Notes: generated by a model from the sequence alone, not told the origin. Shown: positions 46,668 to 55,938, numbered from the stretch's first letter. The stretch: 64,000 bases of DNA from Planctomicrobium piriforme (GCF_900113665.1 NZ_FOQD01000001.1:62001-126000), one strand, 5' to 3'. Translations and numbers: made by a program.

Positions 46668-48554
46668 ATGAGCACACAAGCCAAAATCACATCCCTGATA
46701 AGCGCACGCGGGCTGCAGTCACGGCAGCTGGCGCTGGCGTTTGCAGCGTGTGGAACCTGGGTGCTTCTCGCCGGAAACGGCTGCACAGCGCTCCATCCTG
46801 TCCGCGGCGTTCCCGCCGCGTTTCTCCCCTGTGAATTCGAGGGGCCGTCGCGCGATAACAAGCGCACGATCGACCTCAGCCTGCTCGTCCGCACGCCGCC
46901 CGACCAGTATCGGGTCGAAGCAGGCGACGTGCTGTCGATCTATGTGCCGCGCGTGCTCGGGGCACAGTCGACGGAAGTCGGATCGGTCGGACTCGAGCCG
47001 CCGATCAATATGCCCTCTTCGATCGAAGATCCGCCGACCGTCGGTTATCCGATTCAGGTCCGCGACGACAACACGATTTCGCTGCCGCAGATTCCGCCCC
47101 TGAACGTCGGCGGACTGACGCTGCAAGGCGTTGAAGACGCGATTCTCAAAGCCTACACCGTTCAGCACCACATCTTGAATCCGACCGAAGCACTAGTGAT
47201 GGTCAGCCTGCAGCGGCCCCGCATCACCCGCGTGCTGGTGGTTCGTCAGGAAGCGACCACGTCGCTGACCACTTCCGGCGGCGTCGGCACAGTGAATATC
47301 GGCACCTCCGGCAAGGGAACGGCTCGGACCGTTACCTTGAAGGCTTACGAGAATGACGTGCTGCACGCACTCGCCCGTGCTGAAGGGGTCGACGGCCTGC
47401 CAGGTCTCAATGCGGAAAACGTGATTTACATTATTCGTCGCCGGCCTGCGGCGAGCTTCTGCCCGCCGACGCAGCAGATGTATTCAGAACCGACATTGGC
47501 TCCACTGAACAGTCAGCCGATTCCCGGCATGATGTCGCCTGGGATGCCACAGTCGAGCAATCAGAATTCCCGCCGGGACAACGGGATCTCGCTCGTTTCC
47601 TACGAACAGCCAGCTGGGAATCCGCCCGTACAGCCGACGTATTTCCAGCAGACATCTCAGCAGCCGTTCGGCGGATACCGAGCCAGCGGAGAAGCCCGTC
47701 CAGGTCAGCAGCTCAGCGGTCATTCGGCAGCCGCCGTCTCGCCCCCGCCGTATCGTCCGGGTCCGATGCAGCCGCCAGGTCCGGCTAGTCAGCCGCCCCA
47801 GCAGCAGAACATCCAGCGCACGAACGCCGTGCAGCCGGCGCAGTACCAGACAGGTCCGTCGCTCGCGCTCCCAGCGCAAGGCGCCGGACATTCCTGGGGC
47901 GCGTTGCCGCCGGAACCGGTCGCTCCGCCGACAATTGCCTGCCCTGACAGCAACCTGCCGCCCGTCGGAGCCTCGCCGGAACTCGCCTGGAACTCGATGC
48001 TGCAAGGCTTCGATCCCACGATCGACAATCCAAACGTGATCCGCATTCCGGTGCGCCTGGCGCCGGGCGAGATGCCGCACATCACCGAGGAATCGATCAC
48101 CCTGCACGACGGCGACATCATCTTCATCGAATCTCGCGAGACGGAAGTGTTCTACACCGCCGGCCTGCTCGGCGGTGGCCAGTACACCCTGCCTCGCGAC
48201 TATGACCTCGGCGTGCTGGAAGCGGTGTCGATCGCGGAAGGCCGCACCATGGGCGGCAGCGGAGTCAGCCGTTCGATCGGCGGCGTCTCGGCACTCAATC
48301 ATGACGTGTCGAACAGCGCCAGCCGATTGGCGATTCTCCGCACGCTGCCGAACGGCCGCCGCATCACCATCGAAATCGATCTGCGGAAGGCGATGAAATA
48401 CCAGGAGGAGAACATCCGGATTCAGCCGGGCGATATCCTGTTCCTGGAATACACCTTCCCCGAAGCGGTGTGTGCCTTTACCCAGCGTTATCTGTTCGAA
48501 GGCGCTATGTTCGGAGTCGCAGCCGGCCTGCTGACCAGCGGCGGCGGCGGCTGA
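46668..48554 (+). CDS. Wza-like polysaccharide export lipoprotein with SLBB-type domains
   Basis: A 628-residue protein with a lipoprotein-like signal (LLAGNGC, cysteine near residue 39). The polysaccharide-export motif PPDQYRVEAGDVLSIYVP lies at about 78-96, with downstream strands TVGYPIQVRDDNTISLPQIP and an SLBB-type turn EGVDGLPGLNAENVIYIIRR. A Pro/Gln/Ser-rich, probably disordered, stretch separates it from a second export-type segment near residue 520 (LGVLEAVSIAEGRTMGGSG). The protein should form the outer-membrane channel for a surface polysaccharide. No wzc-like or glycosyltransferase genes are adjacent. The start ATG at 46668 has GGAAGG upstream; an ATG four codons earlier is possible. 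Confidence 0.85.
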   Translation: MSTQAKITSLISARGLQSRQLALAFAACGTWVLLAGNGCTALHPVRGVPAAFLPCEFEGPSRDNKRTIDLSLLVRTPPDQYRVEAGDVLSIYVPRVLGAQSTEVGSVGLEPPINMPSSIEDPPTVGYPIQVRDDNTISLPQIPPLNVGGLTLQGVEDAILKAYTVQHHILNPTEALVMVSLQRPRITRVLVVRQEATTSLTTSGGVGTVNIGTSGKGTARTVTLKAYENDVLHALARAEGVDGLPGLNAENVIYIIRRRPAASFCPPTQQMYSEPTLAPLNSQPIPGMMSPGMPQSSNQNSRRDNGISLVSYEQPAGNPPVQPTYFQQTSQQPFGGYRASGEARPGQQLSGHSAAAVSPPPYRPGPMQPPGPASQPPQQQNIQRTNAVQPAQYQTGPSLALPAQGAGHSWGALPPEPVAPPTIACPDSNLPPVGASPELAWNSMLQGFDPTIDNPNVIRIPVRLAPGEMPHITEESITLHDGDIIFIESRETEVFYTAGLLGGGQYTLPRDYDLGVLEAVSIAEGRTMGGSGVSRSIGGVSALNHDVSNSASRLAILRTLPNGRRITIEIDLRKAMKYQEENIRIQPGDILFLEYTFPEAVCAFTQRYLFEGAMFGVAAGLLTSGGGG

Positions 48555-48574
48555 TTCGCCTGAAGCACGAAAAC

Positions 48575-48602
48575 CGGTTCCCAGGCTCCGGCCTGGGAAC
48601 CG
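48575..48602. repeat. dispersed palindrome, GTTCCCAGG family (TCCG centre), left of VapBC
   Basis: CGGTTCCCAGGCTCCGGCCTGGGAACCG is a perfect palindrome just after the polysaccharide export gene and 17 bases from the end of vapC. The same TCCG-centre variant occurs at 49409-49436 beyond vapB. Confidence 0.8.
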
Positions 48603-48618
48603 ACGTTACTGGAGGCGT

Positions 48619-49071
48619 TCAGGTCGCGGTCGTCAAACTTCGCGGATCGACGAGCGAAATCAACGGCTCATATCTTCGAAAGTCGGCCGAATTGAATGTG
48701 AGCAAATGGCTAATTCGATGCCGCGACATCGCTGCGACTAATCTTGCGTCATGCGCTGGTTTGCCGCGCACGGCGTGTACCGCGATCAAGCCTTTCCAGG
48801 CGTCAAACACACCACGTTCGTCTCGGTATAAACGAAACAGATCCAGCAGCTGGTTGACAGCGCTGATGCCCTCAGTGGAATCCAACCCCAGACCATTTTG
48901 CTGTATCGGACGAGTCGCGACAACGAAGTACTCATAAAGACACTGCGGAACGATCGCCAGAAGGTGTCCGCTTTCTCGCAACATTGCCAGCGAAGCAAGA
49001 GCAACCTGGTGATCTGGATCGTCCGGCCTGGCCGTTCGCAACAGGACATTTGTGTCGACAAGGATGGTCAT
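48619..49071 (-). CDS. vapC: VapC-type PIN-domain toxin
   Basis: A 150-residue PIN-domain protein with acidic active-site residues Asp6 (LVDTNVLLR), Glu47 (QCLYEYF), Asp108 (AHDARLVAAM) and Asp130 (FNSADF). The fold should bind Mg/Mn and cut RNA. The gene overlaps the antitoxin stop by one base (TGATG), the usual tight coupling. The partner lies upstream. A palindromic repeat follows it at 48575-48602, so the module is framed by repeats. Confidence 0.9.
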   Translation of the reverse strand: MTILVDTNVLLRTARPDDPDHQVALASLAMLRESGHLLAIVPQCLYEYFVVATRPIQQNGLGLDSTEGISAVNQLLDLFRLYRDERGVFDAWKGLIAVHAVRGKPAHDARLVAAMSRHRISHLLTFNSADFRRYEPLISLVDPRSLTTAT

Positions 49072-49307
49072 CAGTCGTAGATGCTTTCCCGACTGTCATC
49101 CATCGGAACCCCAGTTGGTCGATGGATCGAGATGAAAGTAGCGAGGCGTTCTCGCCACAGTTCCTCCGATGCAGATGAGGCTGAATCTGGCAATGCCGCT
49201 GAATCGAGCGTCGATTCGCGGAGCCAGTCTTCTACGGTCAGACCTCGTTCCGTTGCCTGTTTCCGCAGTTCAGCAAAGGTTTCGTCGTCAACCTGAATTG
49301 TGACCAT
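49071..49307 (-). CDS. vapB: VapB-type antitoxin
   Basis: A 78-residue protein starting MVTIQVDDETFAELRKQATE, the ribbon-helix-helix DNA-binding part, followed by a charged tail that ends SIHRPTGVPMDDSRESIYD, which should neutralise VapC. GGAGCGAG lies upstream of the ATG at 49307; longer upstream frames lack the domain. The stop overlaps the vapC start. The operon is probably autoregulated by VapB, but no operator could be picked out by eye. Confidence 0.85.
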   Translation of the reverse strand: MVTIQVDDETFAELRKQATERGLTVEDWLRESTLDSAALPDSASSASEELWRERLATFISIHRPTGVPMDDSRESIYD

Positions 49308-49408
49308 TTGACTCGCTCCGGGGAATACTCTCCTCGCTGACAGACACCACTGCATCTGTTCATAGGTTGCGTTCAAAAATCATACGACAAAAAACGCCTT
49401 TGGAATAC

Positions 49409-49436
49409 CCGTTTCCAGGCTCCGGCCGGGGAACCG
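49409..49436. repeat. dispersed palindrome, GTTCCCAGG family (TCCG centre), right of VapBC
   Basis: CCGTTTCCAGGCTCCGGCCGGGGAACCG matches the copy at 48575-48602 with a few substitutions. Between this copy and the one at 48575 lies only the VapBC module. Confidence 0.75.
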
Positions 49437-49453
49437 AGATTGCCCCGAATTCT

Positions 49454-49660
49454 CTACGCCTTGTCAGCATCAAGTTCGGCAAGAATTTCCAGCATCATCT
49501 GCCTCTGCCACTTGTGAACATTTCGACCTTTCGTGCCCACAATGTGTCGCTCCTTGCCGCTGGGTTGGTGAATCAGCTGTATGAAATCACCTTGATTGGT
49601 TCGACCAATCTGGACAAGGAATTCGTTTTCACGAGGATCTTTGATGTACTGGTAAACCAT
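49454..49660 (-). CDS. small protein of unknown function
   Basis: A 68-residue protein starting MVYQYIKDPRENEFLVQIGR, with AAAGG seven bases upstream. It looks like a compact alpha/beta fold with a basic C-terminal half (HIVGTKGRNVHKWQRQMM) and could bind nucleic acid, but no family is recognised. It lies downstream of the FAD oxidoreductase gene, with 65 bases between them, and upstream of the palindrome beside vapB. Confidence 0.55.
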   Translation of the reverse strand: MVYQYIKDPRENEFLVQIGRTNQGDFIQLIHQPSGKERHIVGTKGRNVHKWQRQMMLEILAELDADKA

Positions 49661-49725
49661 GATGATGCCTTTCTCACCACAAAGATGAACGAAATTAGGG
49701 CAGCATTCGTCGGTCGAGCCTGACA

Positions 49726-51645
49726 TCACTCCCGATTGCGAAACGGCACGTACACGATCGTGGCGAATTGTGCCGTGGTCAACTGGATGGAGTCATCGGC
49801 GAACAGGCTCGAACGCGGTTCCAGACCGGCTTCTCGCAGCCAGCGAAACATCACTTTCGGCGTGAGCGGCTCGTCGCCAGAGTCACTGGGCGACTTCCAG
49901 TTGATCCCCTCGGCGACACAGACACGAGCAAACCGGGCCGCGCCTTCTCTCACGGTCAACTGCTTGTCCGGCTCTGCCAGGTAACCCTGATTAAAGCCTC
50001 TCGCGCCGAGCCATTGCAGCGGCGCGAACGCGAGGTGATTGAACGGCAGATCATTCAAGTGGCAGATGACCGCGCCACGGCTGACCAGCGATGTCTGCAA
50101 CGCTGCCACATCCACTTCACGCAGTTGCTGCTGCTTCTGAATCGCCAGATGTGCTGCCTCGCCACAGGCTTCGCCCAGCGCCATGAACAGCGGCTCCATC
50201 CGAATCGCCTGATAGCCGACATGGCTCGATGAACAGGCGACCGGCACGAGCAGGCCGTCGATCGTTTCCGGAACCAGAATCCCGTACGGCAACTGCAAGG
50301 GCTCATGCTTGATGAAGATGTAGCCTTCCCGGACTCCGGGGTGCGACGGGTCATAGCGGTGACAGGCGTGCGAATCGAACGCGAACTCAGCAATGGCAAT
50401 CGAATCGCGACGCATGGGCGTCCGCTGCGTCTGCGGATCGAGGTCGCCGTCGCGCTCGGTGACGGTTGCCATGCCCATCACACGTCGTCCTTGCCGCACA
50501 TACACCTGACGTGGCAGATGGCCATGGTCAGGCCATTCATCACGGCACCAGCCGTACTTCAATGCCTCGTCCCGAATCGCGGCCGGCACGGCGGAATCAT
50601 GCTGGAGCAGCCACAGCAGGCCGACGTTGTGCGTCAGGTATCGCTCATAGATTTTTTGCCGTTCGGCCAGCGTTGCGGTGGTCCATGACCAGTTTTCTTC
50701 CGCCAGATCGAATGACTCGCAGGGGATCCCAGTCACCGGATCGGGGTGATTGCTGTTCAGTTCGAACTTCTCGTTCGGCATCGGAAAGAACTGAATCACC
50801 TCTCGCAGTTTCGTCTGCGGACGCGATGCCAACTGGTCGAGCAGCAAGGCATAGTCTTCACGGCGATAGCCGTCAGGTTTCTCGACCGGAACGAGGTTCG
50901 CCGGGTTCTTCGTCACATGCATCCGAAAGCAAAACGCTTCAATGGCGTTGTCGGCGGCGCCCGTCGAGCCCGGCAGCAGTTCAGTTTCACCAAATCGGGT
51001 GAACACAAAACCGGCATGCGGTTCCCCGAACTCGTCGCGACTCTCCCGCCCGAGCCGGCACTTGGCTCCCGCCAGCGCGGCGAGATCCCCTTCATAGGTG
51101 GCGTCGATGAACACCTTCGCCTGCAGCATCACTTCATTTTGAGTTGCCAGATCGATCACCGTGACGGCGATCAATTGATGCCCGTCCACCTGTGCACTGC
51201 GCAGCGCGTGCCGCGTCATGACCGTGATCAGACCTTTGTGCTCGCCGAGCATGTCACGGAAGATCCGCTCGGCGACCGAGGCTTCATACCAGTAGCCGTC
51301 GCGAGAGAGCTTGACGTTGGGGCCATCCGGCTTGCCGTCGAGAGCCTTGTAATAATCCAGCACTCGACGCGTGAACTGGTAGAACAACCCGCCGACCGCT
51401 TGGCGATTCGCAATGTCGGCATTCGTGAGACCGTTGCTGACGATGCCGCCGACGTGATCTTCGGCTTCCACCAGCACCACCGATCGCCCGCACCGCGCCG
51501 CGGCGACTGCGGCGGCAATGCCACCCGGCGTTGCGCCCACGACAACCACTTCGGACTCAACCGCCAGGACCTTGGCGTCCTGCGCCCAAGCAGGAACCGT
51601 CCAGATCACAAACAACAAAGCGAACGTGAGGCCCCAGTTGCGCAT
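49726..51645 (-). CDS. exported FAD-dependent oxidoreductase
   Basis: A 639-residue protein with a signal peptide (ending PAWA-QD) and a dinucleotide-binding Rossmann motif (VVVVGATPGGIAAAVAAARCG, about residues 35-55) followed by VVLVEAEDHVGGIVSNGLT. This is the FAD_oxidored group common in planctomycete and Bacteroidetes exported proteins. A second FAD contact (LLVPVACSSSHVGYQAIRMEP, about 450) is present. The substrate is unknown; a role on sugar acids or polysaccharide-derived compounds is inferred from the group. The ATG at 51645 has AAAGGC eight bases upstream. The gene lies beyond the purL terminator and is transcribed separately. Confidence 0.85.
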   Translation of the reverse strand: MRNWGLTFALLFVIWTVPAWAQDAKVLAVESEVVVVGATPGGIAAAVAAARCGRSVVLVEAEDHVGGIVSNGLTNADIANRQAVGGLFYQFTRRVLDYYKALDGKPDGPNVKLSRDGYWYEASVAERIFRDMLGEHKGLITVMTRHALRSAQVDGHQLIAVTVIDLATQNEVMLQAKVFIDATYEGDLAALAGAKCRLGRESRDEFGEPHAGFVFTRFGETELLPGSTGAADNAIEAFCFRMHVTKNPANLVPVEKPDGYRREDYALLLDQLASRPQTKLREVIQFFPMPNEKFELNSNHPDPVTGIPCESFDLAEENWSWTTATLAERQKIYERYLTHNVGLLWLLQHDSAVPAAIRDEALKYGWCRDEWPDHGHLPRQVYVRQGRRVMGMATVTERDGDLDPQTQRTPMRRDSIAIAEFAFDSHACHRYDPSHPGVREGYIFIKHEPLQLPYGILVPETIDGLLVPVACSSSHVGYQAIRMEPLFMALGEACGEAAHLAIQKQQQLREVDVAALQTSLVSRGAVICHLNDLPFNHLAFAPLQWLGARGFNQGYLAEPDKQLTVREGAARFARVCVAEGINWKSPSDSGDEPLTPKVMFRWLREAGLEPRSSLFADDSIQLTTAQFATIVYVPFRNRE

Positions 51646-51670
51646 CGTGTTGCCTTTGCAGAATGAAAAA

Positions 51671-51760
51671 TAGCCACAGATGAACACAGATTCACACAGA
51701 TAAAATCAGGAATGAGTCGGCCTCAATCCGTGTTCATCTGTGTGCATCTGTGGCTAAAAA
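51671..51760 (-). terminator. long hairpin terminator downstream of purL
   Basis: TAGCCACAGATG (51671-51682) pairs exactly with CATCTGTGGCTA (51745-51756); after one mismatch ACACAGAT pairs with ATCTGTGT, giving a stem of about 20 pairs. On the minus strand it ends in five T residues, so it should stop the purL transcript. Its CACAGATGAACACAG words form a simple repeat. Confidence 0.75.
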
Positions 51761-51779
51761 AGTCTTCAATCAACGTTTC

Positions 51780-54692
51780 TCAGAAGTTCGCCAATGGTTT
51801 TTGCCAGGCCGACTTCAGTTCTTCCAGCGACGCATCGATCAATCGCGTTCCATTCTGGCCGGTGACGATGAGGCGGCCGCTGTCGTTGACCGTTCCGATC
51901 TGGATCGGCTCCGGCACGCCTCCTTGAACGAAGATCGACTGCACCGCCGAAACGTGTTCTTCCGGCACCTCAATCAGGAATCGCGTATTGCTCTCCGAGA
52001 AGAGCGAGATTTCGTCTGACAGTTGATCGACGTCATCGACCGCGGCCAGTTCCGCCGAGACGCCCAACCCGCCTGCAAAGGCCATTTCGGCCAGTGCGGT
52101 CGCGAGGCCCCCTTCGCTCAGGTCGTGGCAGCTTCTCACCAGGTGCTTGGAAATCGCCTGATGCATTGCCGAGAAGAGACGCGGCGCGGTTTTGAGGTCG
52201 ACTTTGGGAACGTCTCCCCCAGTGGAACCAGTGACGAGATTGAAATGACTCCCCCCCATCTCCGCCTGCGTCGTGCCAACGAGCATCAGCACGTTGCCTG
52301 GCGACTTGAGGTCCATTGTCACGCAGTGTTCGACGTGATCGACCTGACCGAGGGCGGTAATCAACAACGACGACGGAATCGTGATCGTCTTCTTCTGCCC
52401 GTCGACTTCGTGCGAGAATTCGTTGTTGAGCGAATCCTTGCCGCTCACGAACGGCGTCCCGAACGCGACCGCCACGTCGTAGCAGCCCAGCGCTGCGCGG
52501 ACGAGCGAACCGAGCGTCTCCGCGCGTTCGGTGTTGCCCCAGCAGAAATTGTCGAGAATCGCGATGCGCTCAGGGTCGGCGCCGACTGCGATACAGTTAC
52601 GAACTGCTTCATCGATCGCCGAAGCTGCCATCCAGTAGGGATCAAGATCGCCCAGTCGCGGGTTCATGCCGCAGGAAATCACCAGCCCGCGATTAGAAGC
52701 CAGATCCGGGCGGATGACTGCTGCGTCGGAAGGACCGTCGTTCTGCACGCCGACCAGCGGCTTGATGACGCTGCCTGCCTGCACTTCGTGATCGTATTGC
52801 CGAATGATCCGTTCTTTCGAGCAGACGTTGAGCGATGAGAGAATCGATTTCAGCACCGCGTTAAGGTCAGTCGATTTCGACGCCGACCGAAATGGAGTTG
52901 CCGCCGGCGGCAGATAGTTCGCTTCCCGTACGACTGGCGGACGACCTTCATGCAGAAAGGCCATTGCCACATCGCCGACGATCTGGTCCTGATACTTCAG
53001 CACCAGACGCTTCGTGTCGGTGAACTTGCCGAGAACGGTGGCCTCGACCCCTTCCGAAGCGCACAGGTCGTGGAAGGCTTGCCATTTCTCTTCCGGCACC
53101 GCGAGAACCATGCGTTCCTGGGCTTCGCTGATCCAGATTTCGGTGTACGAGAGACCTGCATACTTGAGCGGCGCGCGGTCCAGCCACACTTCCGCGCCGG
53201 TCTCTTCACCCATCTCGCCGACCGCACTGCTGAAGCCGCCGGCCCCGCAGTCGGTAATGGCATTGAACAATCCCCGATCGCGTGCCGCCAACACGACGTC
53301 CAGGACCATCTTTTCGGTGATAGCATTGCCGATCTGCACCGCGCCGCCGGAGAGTTCTTCGCTCTCGTGAGTCAGTTCCGCCGAGGAAAACGTCGCGCCG
53401 TGGATGCCGTCACGGCCGGTGCGGCCCCCGACCGAGACGATGTAATCGCCTGGCCACACTTTTTTCTCGCTCATCCCCCGCGGAATCATCGCCACGTTGC
53501 CGCAATAAACCAACGGGTTGCCGAGATAGCGGTCGTCGAAGTAGACCGCCCCGTTCACCGTGGGGATGCCCATCCGGTTGCCGTAATCGCGGACGCCTGA
53601 GACGACGCCATTCATCACGGTTTTCGGGTGCAGCAGGCCTTGCGGCAGTGAGTCGTACGGCGTTTCCGGCGGAGCGAAGCAGAAGACGTCGGTATTGCAG
53701 ACCGCACGGGCGCCCATGCCGGTTCCCAACGGGTCACGAATGACGCCCCCCAGGCCAGTATTCGCGCCGCCGTAAGGCTCGAGCGCCGACGGATGGTTGT
53801 GGGTTTCGACCTTAATACAGACGTCCTGTTTGTCGTCGAATCGCACAATCCCTGCGTTGTCTTTGAAGACGCTGACGCACCAGTCTGCTTCGCCGAGGTC
53901 TTTGCGAATCTGCTGAGTCGCGGCAAAGACCGTTTCTTTCAGCATGTTCTTGAACTGGCGTTCCCCTTTTTCGTCGCGGTAGGCAATGCGACCTGCCAGC
54001 GTTTTGTGGGAACAGTGTTCGCTCCAGGTCTGGGCGACGGTTTCGAGTTCGATATCGGTCGGCTCGCGTCCCAGCTCGCGGAACTGAGACTGAATCTGAC
54101 GCATCTCCGCCAGGCTCAGGTACAACTGCCCTTCCTTGCTCAACCGCTGCAGCGCGGCGTCGTCCATCTCCCGAATCGGCACATGTCGCAGCTCGAACTG
54201 GTATTCCGAACCGAGCGCCAGGCTCCGCAAGGTCAACGGGCCAGACAGCACGCGTTCGATGGAATCATTCGAAAGGACACGGCGGCTGAGCCGGTTTAAA
54301 TCCTCTTCGCTGGCATCCTCATTGACCCAGTATTTGCGACAGGTCGCGACGCCGGTGATGGGCAGTCCGAGTTCCTGCAGCGCGGATTTGGCGGTCAGAC
54401 CGGTATTGTCGGTCACCCCGGCCTTGTACAGCACGTTGAGTAACCGTCCGTTGACGGTTGATTCCGTCGTCGGCAGCGCCTGTTGTTCGCAGCGTTCGAC
54501 CAGGACATCGCTGAGAAATCGGGTCACCTGAGCGAGTTGTGACGGGTTCAATTCTCCCTCGACCAGATACGAACGGGCCGCCTGAACCGTCCGAATGGAT
54601 GCGAGTCCGCGCGAGCGGACCTCGCCCAGCACTCGATCTGCTTCCCGATCCGCGGCTCCGGCCACGGGATGGATCTCGATTTCCCACAACAT
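51780..54692 (-). CDS. purL: phosphoribosylformylglycinamidine synthase subunit PurL with PurS-like N-terminal region
   Basis: A 970-residue protein with the FGAM-synthase core (QTWSEHCSHKTLAGRI, VETHNHPSALEPYGGANTGLGG, TDCGAGGFSSAVGEMGEETG) and a second AIRS-type half (GTPFVSGKDSLNNEF, SCHDLSEGGLATALAEMAFAGG). No glutaminase (PurQ) domain is fused. Residues 1-150 look like two successive PurS-type modules (WEIEIHPVAGAADREADRVL, then VNGRLLNVLYKAGVTDNTGL). It makes formylglycinamidine ribonucleotide in purine synthesis and would need a separate PurQ. The start ATG at 54692 begins at the first PurS-like strand; the longer frame upstream is not conserved-looking. A terminator follows. Confidence 0.93.
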   Translation of the reverse strand: MLWEIEIHPVAGAADREADRVLGEVRSRGLASIRTVQAARSYLVEGELNPSQLAQVTRFLSDVLVERCEQQALPTTESTVNGRLLNVLYKAGVTDNTGLTAKSALQELGLPITGVATCRKYWVNEDASEEDLNRLSRRVLSNDSIERVLSGPLTLRSLALGSEYQFELRHVPIREMDDAALQRLSKEGQLYLSLAEMRQIQSQFRELGREPTDIELETVAQTWSEHCSHKTLAGRIAYRDEKGERQFKNMLKETVFAATQQIRKDLGEADWCVSVFKDNAGIVRFDDKQDVCIKVETHNHPSALEPYGGANTGLGGVIRDPLGTGMGARAVCNTDVFCFAPPETPYDSLPQGLLHPKTVMNGVVSGVRDYGNRMGIPTVNGAVYFDDRYLGNPLVYCGNVAMIPRGMSEKKVWPGDYIVSVGGRTGRDGIHGATFSSAELTHESEELSGGAVQIGNAITEKMVLDVVLAARDRGLFNAITDCGAGGFSSAVGEMGEETGAEVWLDRAPLKYAGLSYTEIWISEAQERMVLAVPEEKWQAFHDLCASEGVEATVLGKFTDTKRLVLKYQDQIVGDVAMAFLHEGRPPVVREANYLPPAATPFRSASKSTDLNAVLKSILSSLNVCSKERIIRQYDHEVQAGSVIKPLVGVQNDGPSDAAVIRPDLASNRGLVISCGMNPRLGDLDPYWMAASAIDEAVRNCIAVGADPERIAILDNFCWGNTERAETLGSLVRAALGCYDVAVAFGTPFVSGKDSLNNEFSHEVDGQKKTITIPSSLLITALGQVDHVEHCVTMDLKSPGNVLMLVGTTQAEMGGSHFNLVTGSTGGDVPKVDLKTAPRLFSAMHQAISKHLVRSCHDLSEGGLATALAEMAFAGGLGVSAELAAVDDVDQLSDEISLFSESNTRFLIEVPEEHVSAVQSIFVQGGVPEPIQIGTVNDSGRLIVTGQNGTRLIDASLEELKSAWQKPLANF

Positions 54693-54998
54693 CCGTACGA
54701 TCTCGCCTGCAGTGAATGAGCGTGCTGAAACGGCCGTGTGCCAGCCGAATCGTAACTCATCCGGAACACCCGGCGTAGCGAGGCGAGGGCGGTTTGCCGC
54801 TGGCGGTGGAGATTCGATTCGGAAACTTGCAGTTCGCCCCGCCGTTCGCCATACTTCCCCTCCCGGTGCGAGGGCCAAATGGACCAGCGACGGGTCGAAA
54901 AGACGGAAGCCGTTTCGTGTGGAGAATTTCCAGCGAACCGAATTCCGTCCGGCGGTGTCTGGAATACACATTCCGACAGCGCGTGTTTTGGAAAAGTC
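54693..54998. other. purL upstream region and spacer before tRNA-Met
   Basis: About 300 bases separate purL (minus) from tRNA-Met (plus). Both promoters should be here, but I see no clear -35/-10 boxes. The minus-strand open frame through this region lacks domain character. Nothing else is seen. Confidence 0.4.
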
Positions 54999-55072
54999 GG
55001 CGGAGTAGCTCAGTCGGTTAGAGCAGCGGAATCATAATCCGCGTGTCGGGGGTTCGAATCCCTCCTCCGCTA
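54999..55072 (+). tRNA. tRNA-Met (CAU), elongator type
   Basis: A standard 74-nt cloverleaf. Acceptor GGCGGAG pairs with CTCCGCT, beginning with a G-U first pair; D arm GCTCAGTCGGTTAGAGC; anticodon stem GCGGA/TCCGC around loop ATCATAA, giving anticodon CAU; T arm CGGGG-GTTCGAA-type is canonical. The first pair and the D arm point to elongator Met, but Ile2 with lysidine cannot be excluded. CCA is not encoded. A terminator lies at 55107-55136. Confidence 0.93.
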
Positions 55073-55106
55073 TTCCCACAAGTTGTGGCATCTCGCGATG
55101 ATTCGC

Positions 55107-55136
55107 AAACCCCGGCAAAACCGGGGTTTTCTTTTT
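55107..55136 (+). terminator. terminator after tRNA-Met
   Basis: AAACCCCGG pairs with CCGGGGTTT around CAAAA and is followed by TTTTCTTTTT. It ends the tRNA-Met transcript. Confidence 0.85.
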
Positions 55137-55182
55137 GCGATGGCCGGGTCTTACAGGGCTGGCTCCGATTGCCCGAGATTGT

Positions 55183-55938
55183 TCAATCGCTCTCTGCACT
55201 CCCAAATGAATCCCAGGCAGGTTGGAACCAGTTCGGCATTTCCTGGGACTTAAGTCTCAAGTCTTCTCCATCGCGACCCTCTGCAAAGAACCAGGGCACT
55301 TCCTGGCTTGTATCAAACAAGAAGGCACGGTTGGAGTAGCGCATTGCCTTTGGCAGCAGCTTTAAAGAGCGGTAATAGCGTTCCTCGATCTTATTCGCAG
55401 GAACATCGTGCCCGCCTTCCGCAACTCGATATTGAACCCTCGCGACATTGATGTCGGGATCTTCCGTTGCGACATAATACAAATATGTTCTGAATCCTCG
55501 CAGCTGCGCCTGGCGCAGCAGTTCCACCTTGTCTGGGGCGGACATCACCGTTTCAAATGAGAATGACCGCGACAGTTCCAGAGATTTACGCCTCAGAAAA
55601 TCTGCGAGGACCGATGCGTGATACGAGTTGACGCTCAAGTCATAAAAGTGGATGCTGTGGTCACAGACCTCGATCTGCTGGGCTTCTTCAGAAAGACCGT
55701 GCAGCTGCAGCAGCGTTGACGCAGCAAAGAACGCTCGCAGCTCTTGAGTTGCGAACGGCAGGCCAAACGCATCCAGAGGGATCAGTCCCGTCTCCCTGGC
55801 GGTTCTTTCCAGATCATCCGGATTGATGTACAGACCGAACCATTCGTCGGACTTTTGCAGGCCATTTTTGATCGTCGTTTTTCCGGACCCGTTCGGGCCC
55901 GCGAACATCCGCAGTCGGGGCGGATTGTCGGTCATCAT
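55183..55938 (-). CDS. zeta-toxin-like P-loop kinase
   Basis: A 251-residue protein with a Walker A motif FAGPNGSGKTT (about 12-22) and the zeta/UDP-N-acetylglucosamine-kinase-type arrangement: YINPDD (about 37), SFSFETVMS (about 125) and RVAEGGHDVP (about 172) followed by RYYRSLKLLPKA. Known zeta toxins phosphorylate UDP-GlcNAc and so harm wall synthesis; activity here is inferred. The start ATG at 55938 overlaps the stop of the small gene upstream (ATGA). The gene sits about 110 bases downstream of the tRNA-Met end, convergent with it. Confidence 0.82.
   Translation of the reverse strand: MMTDNPPRLRMFAGPNGSGKTTIKNGLQKSDEWFGLYINPDDLERTARETGLIPLDAFGLPFATQELRAFFAASTLLQLHGLSEEAQQIEVCDHSIHFYDLSVNSYHASVLADFLRRKSLELSRSFSFETVMSAPDKVELLRQAQLRGFRTYLYYVATEDPDINVARVQYRVAEGGHDVPANKIEERYYRSLKLLPKAMRYSNRAFLFDTSQEVPWFFAEGRDGEDLRLKSQEMPNWFQPAWDSFGSAESD

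Noticed and set aside
54693..54971. N-terminal extension of purL to base 54971
   Set aside because: The PurS-like fold begins at the ATG at 54692; the upstream codons have random composition.
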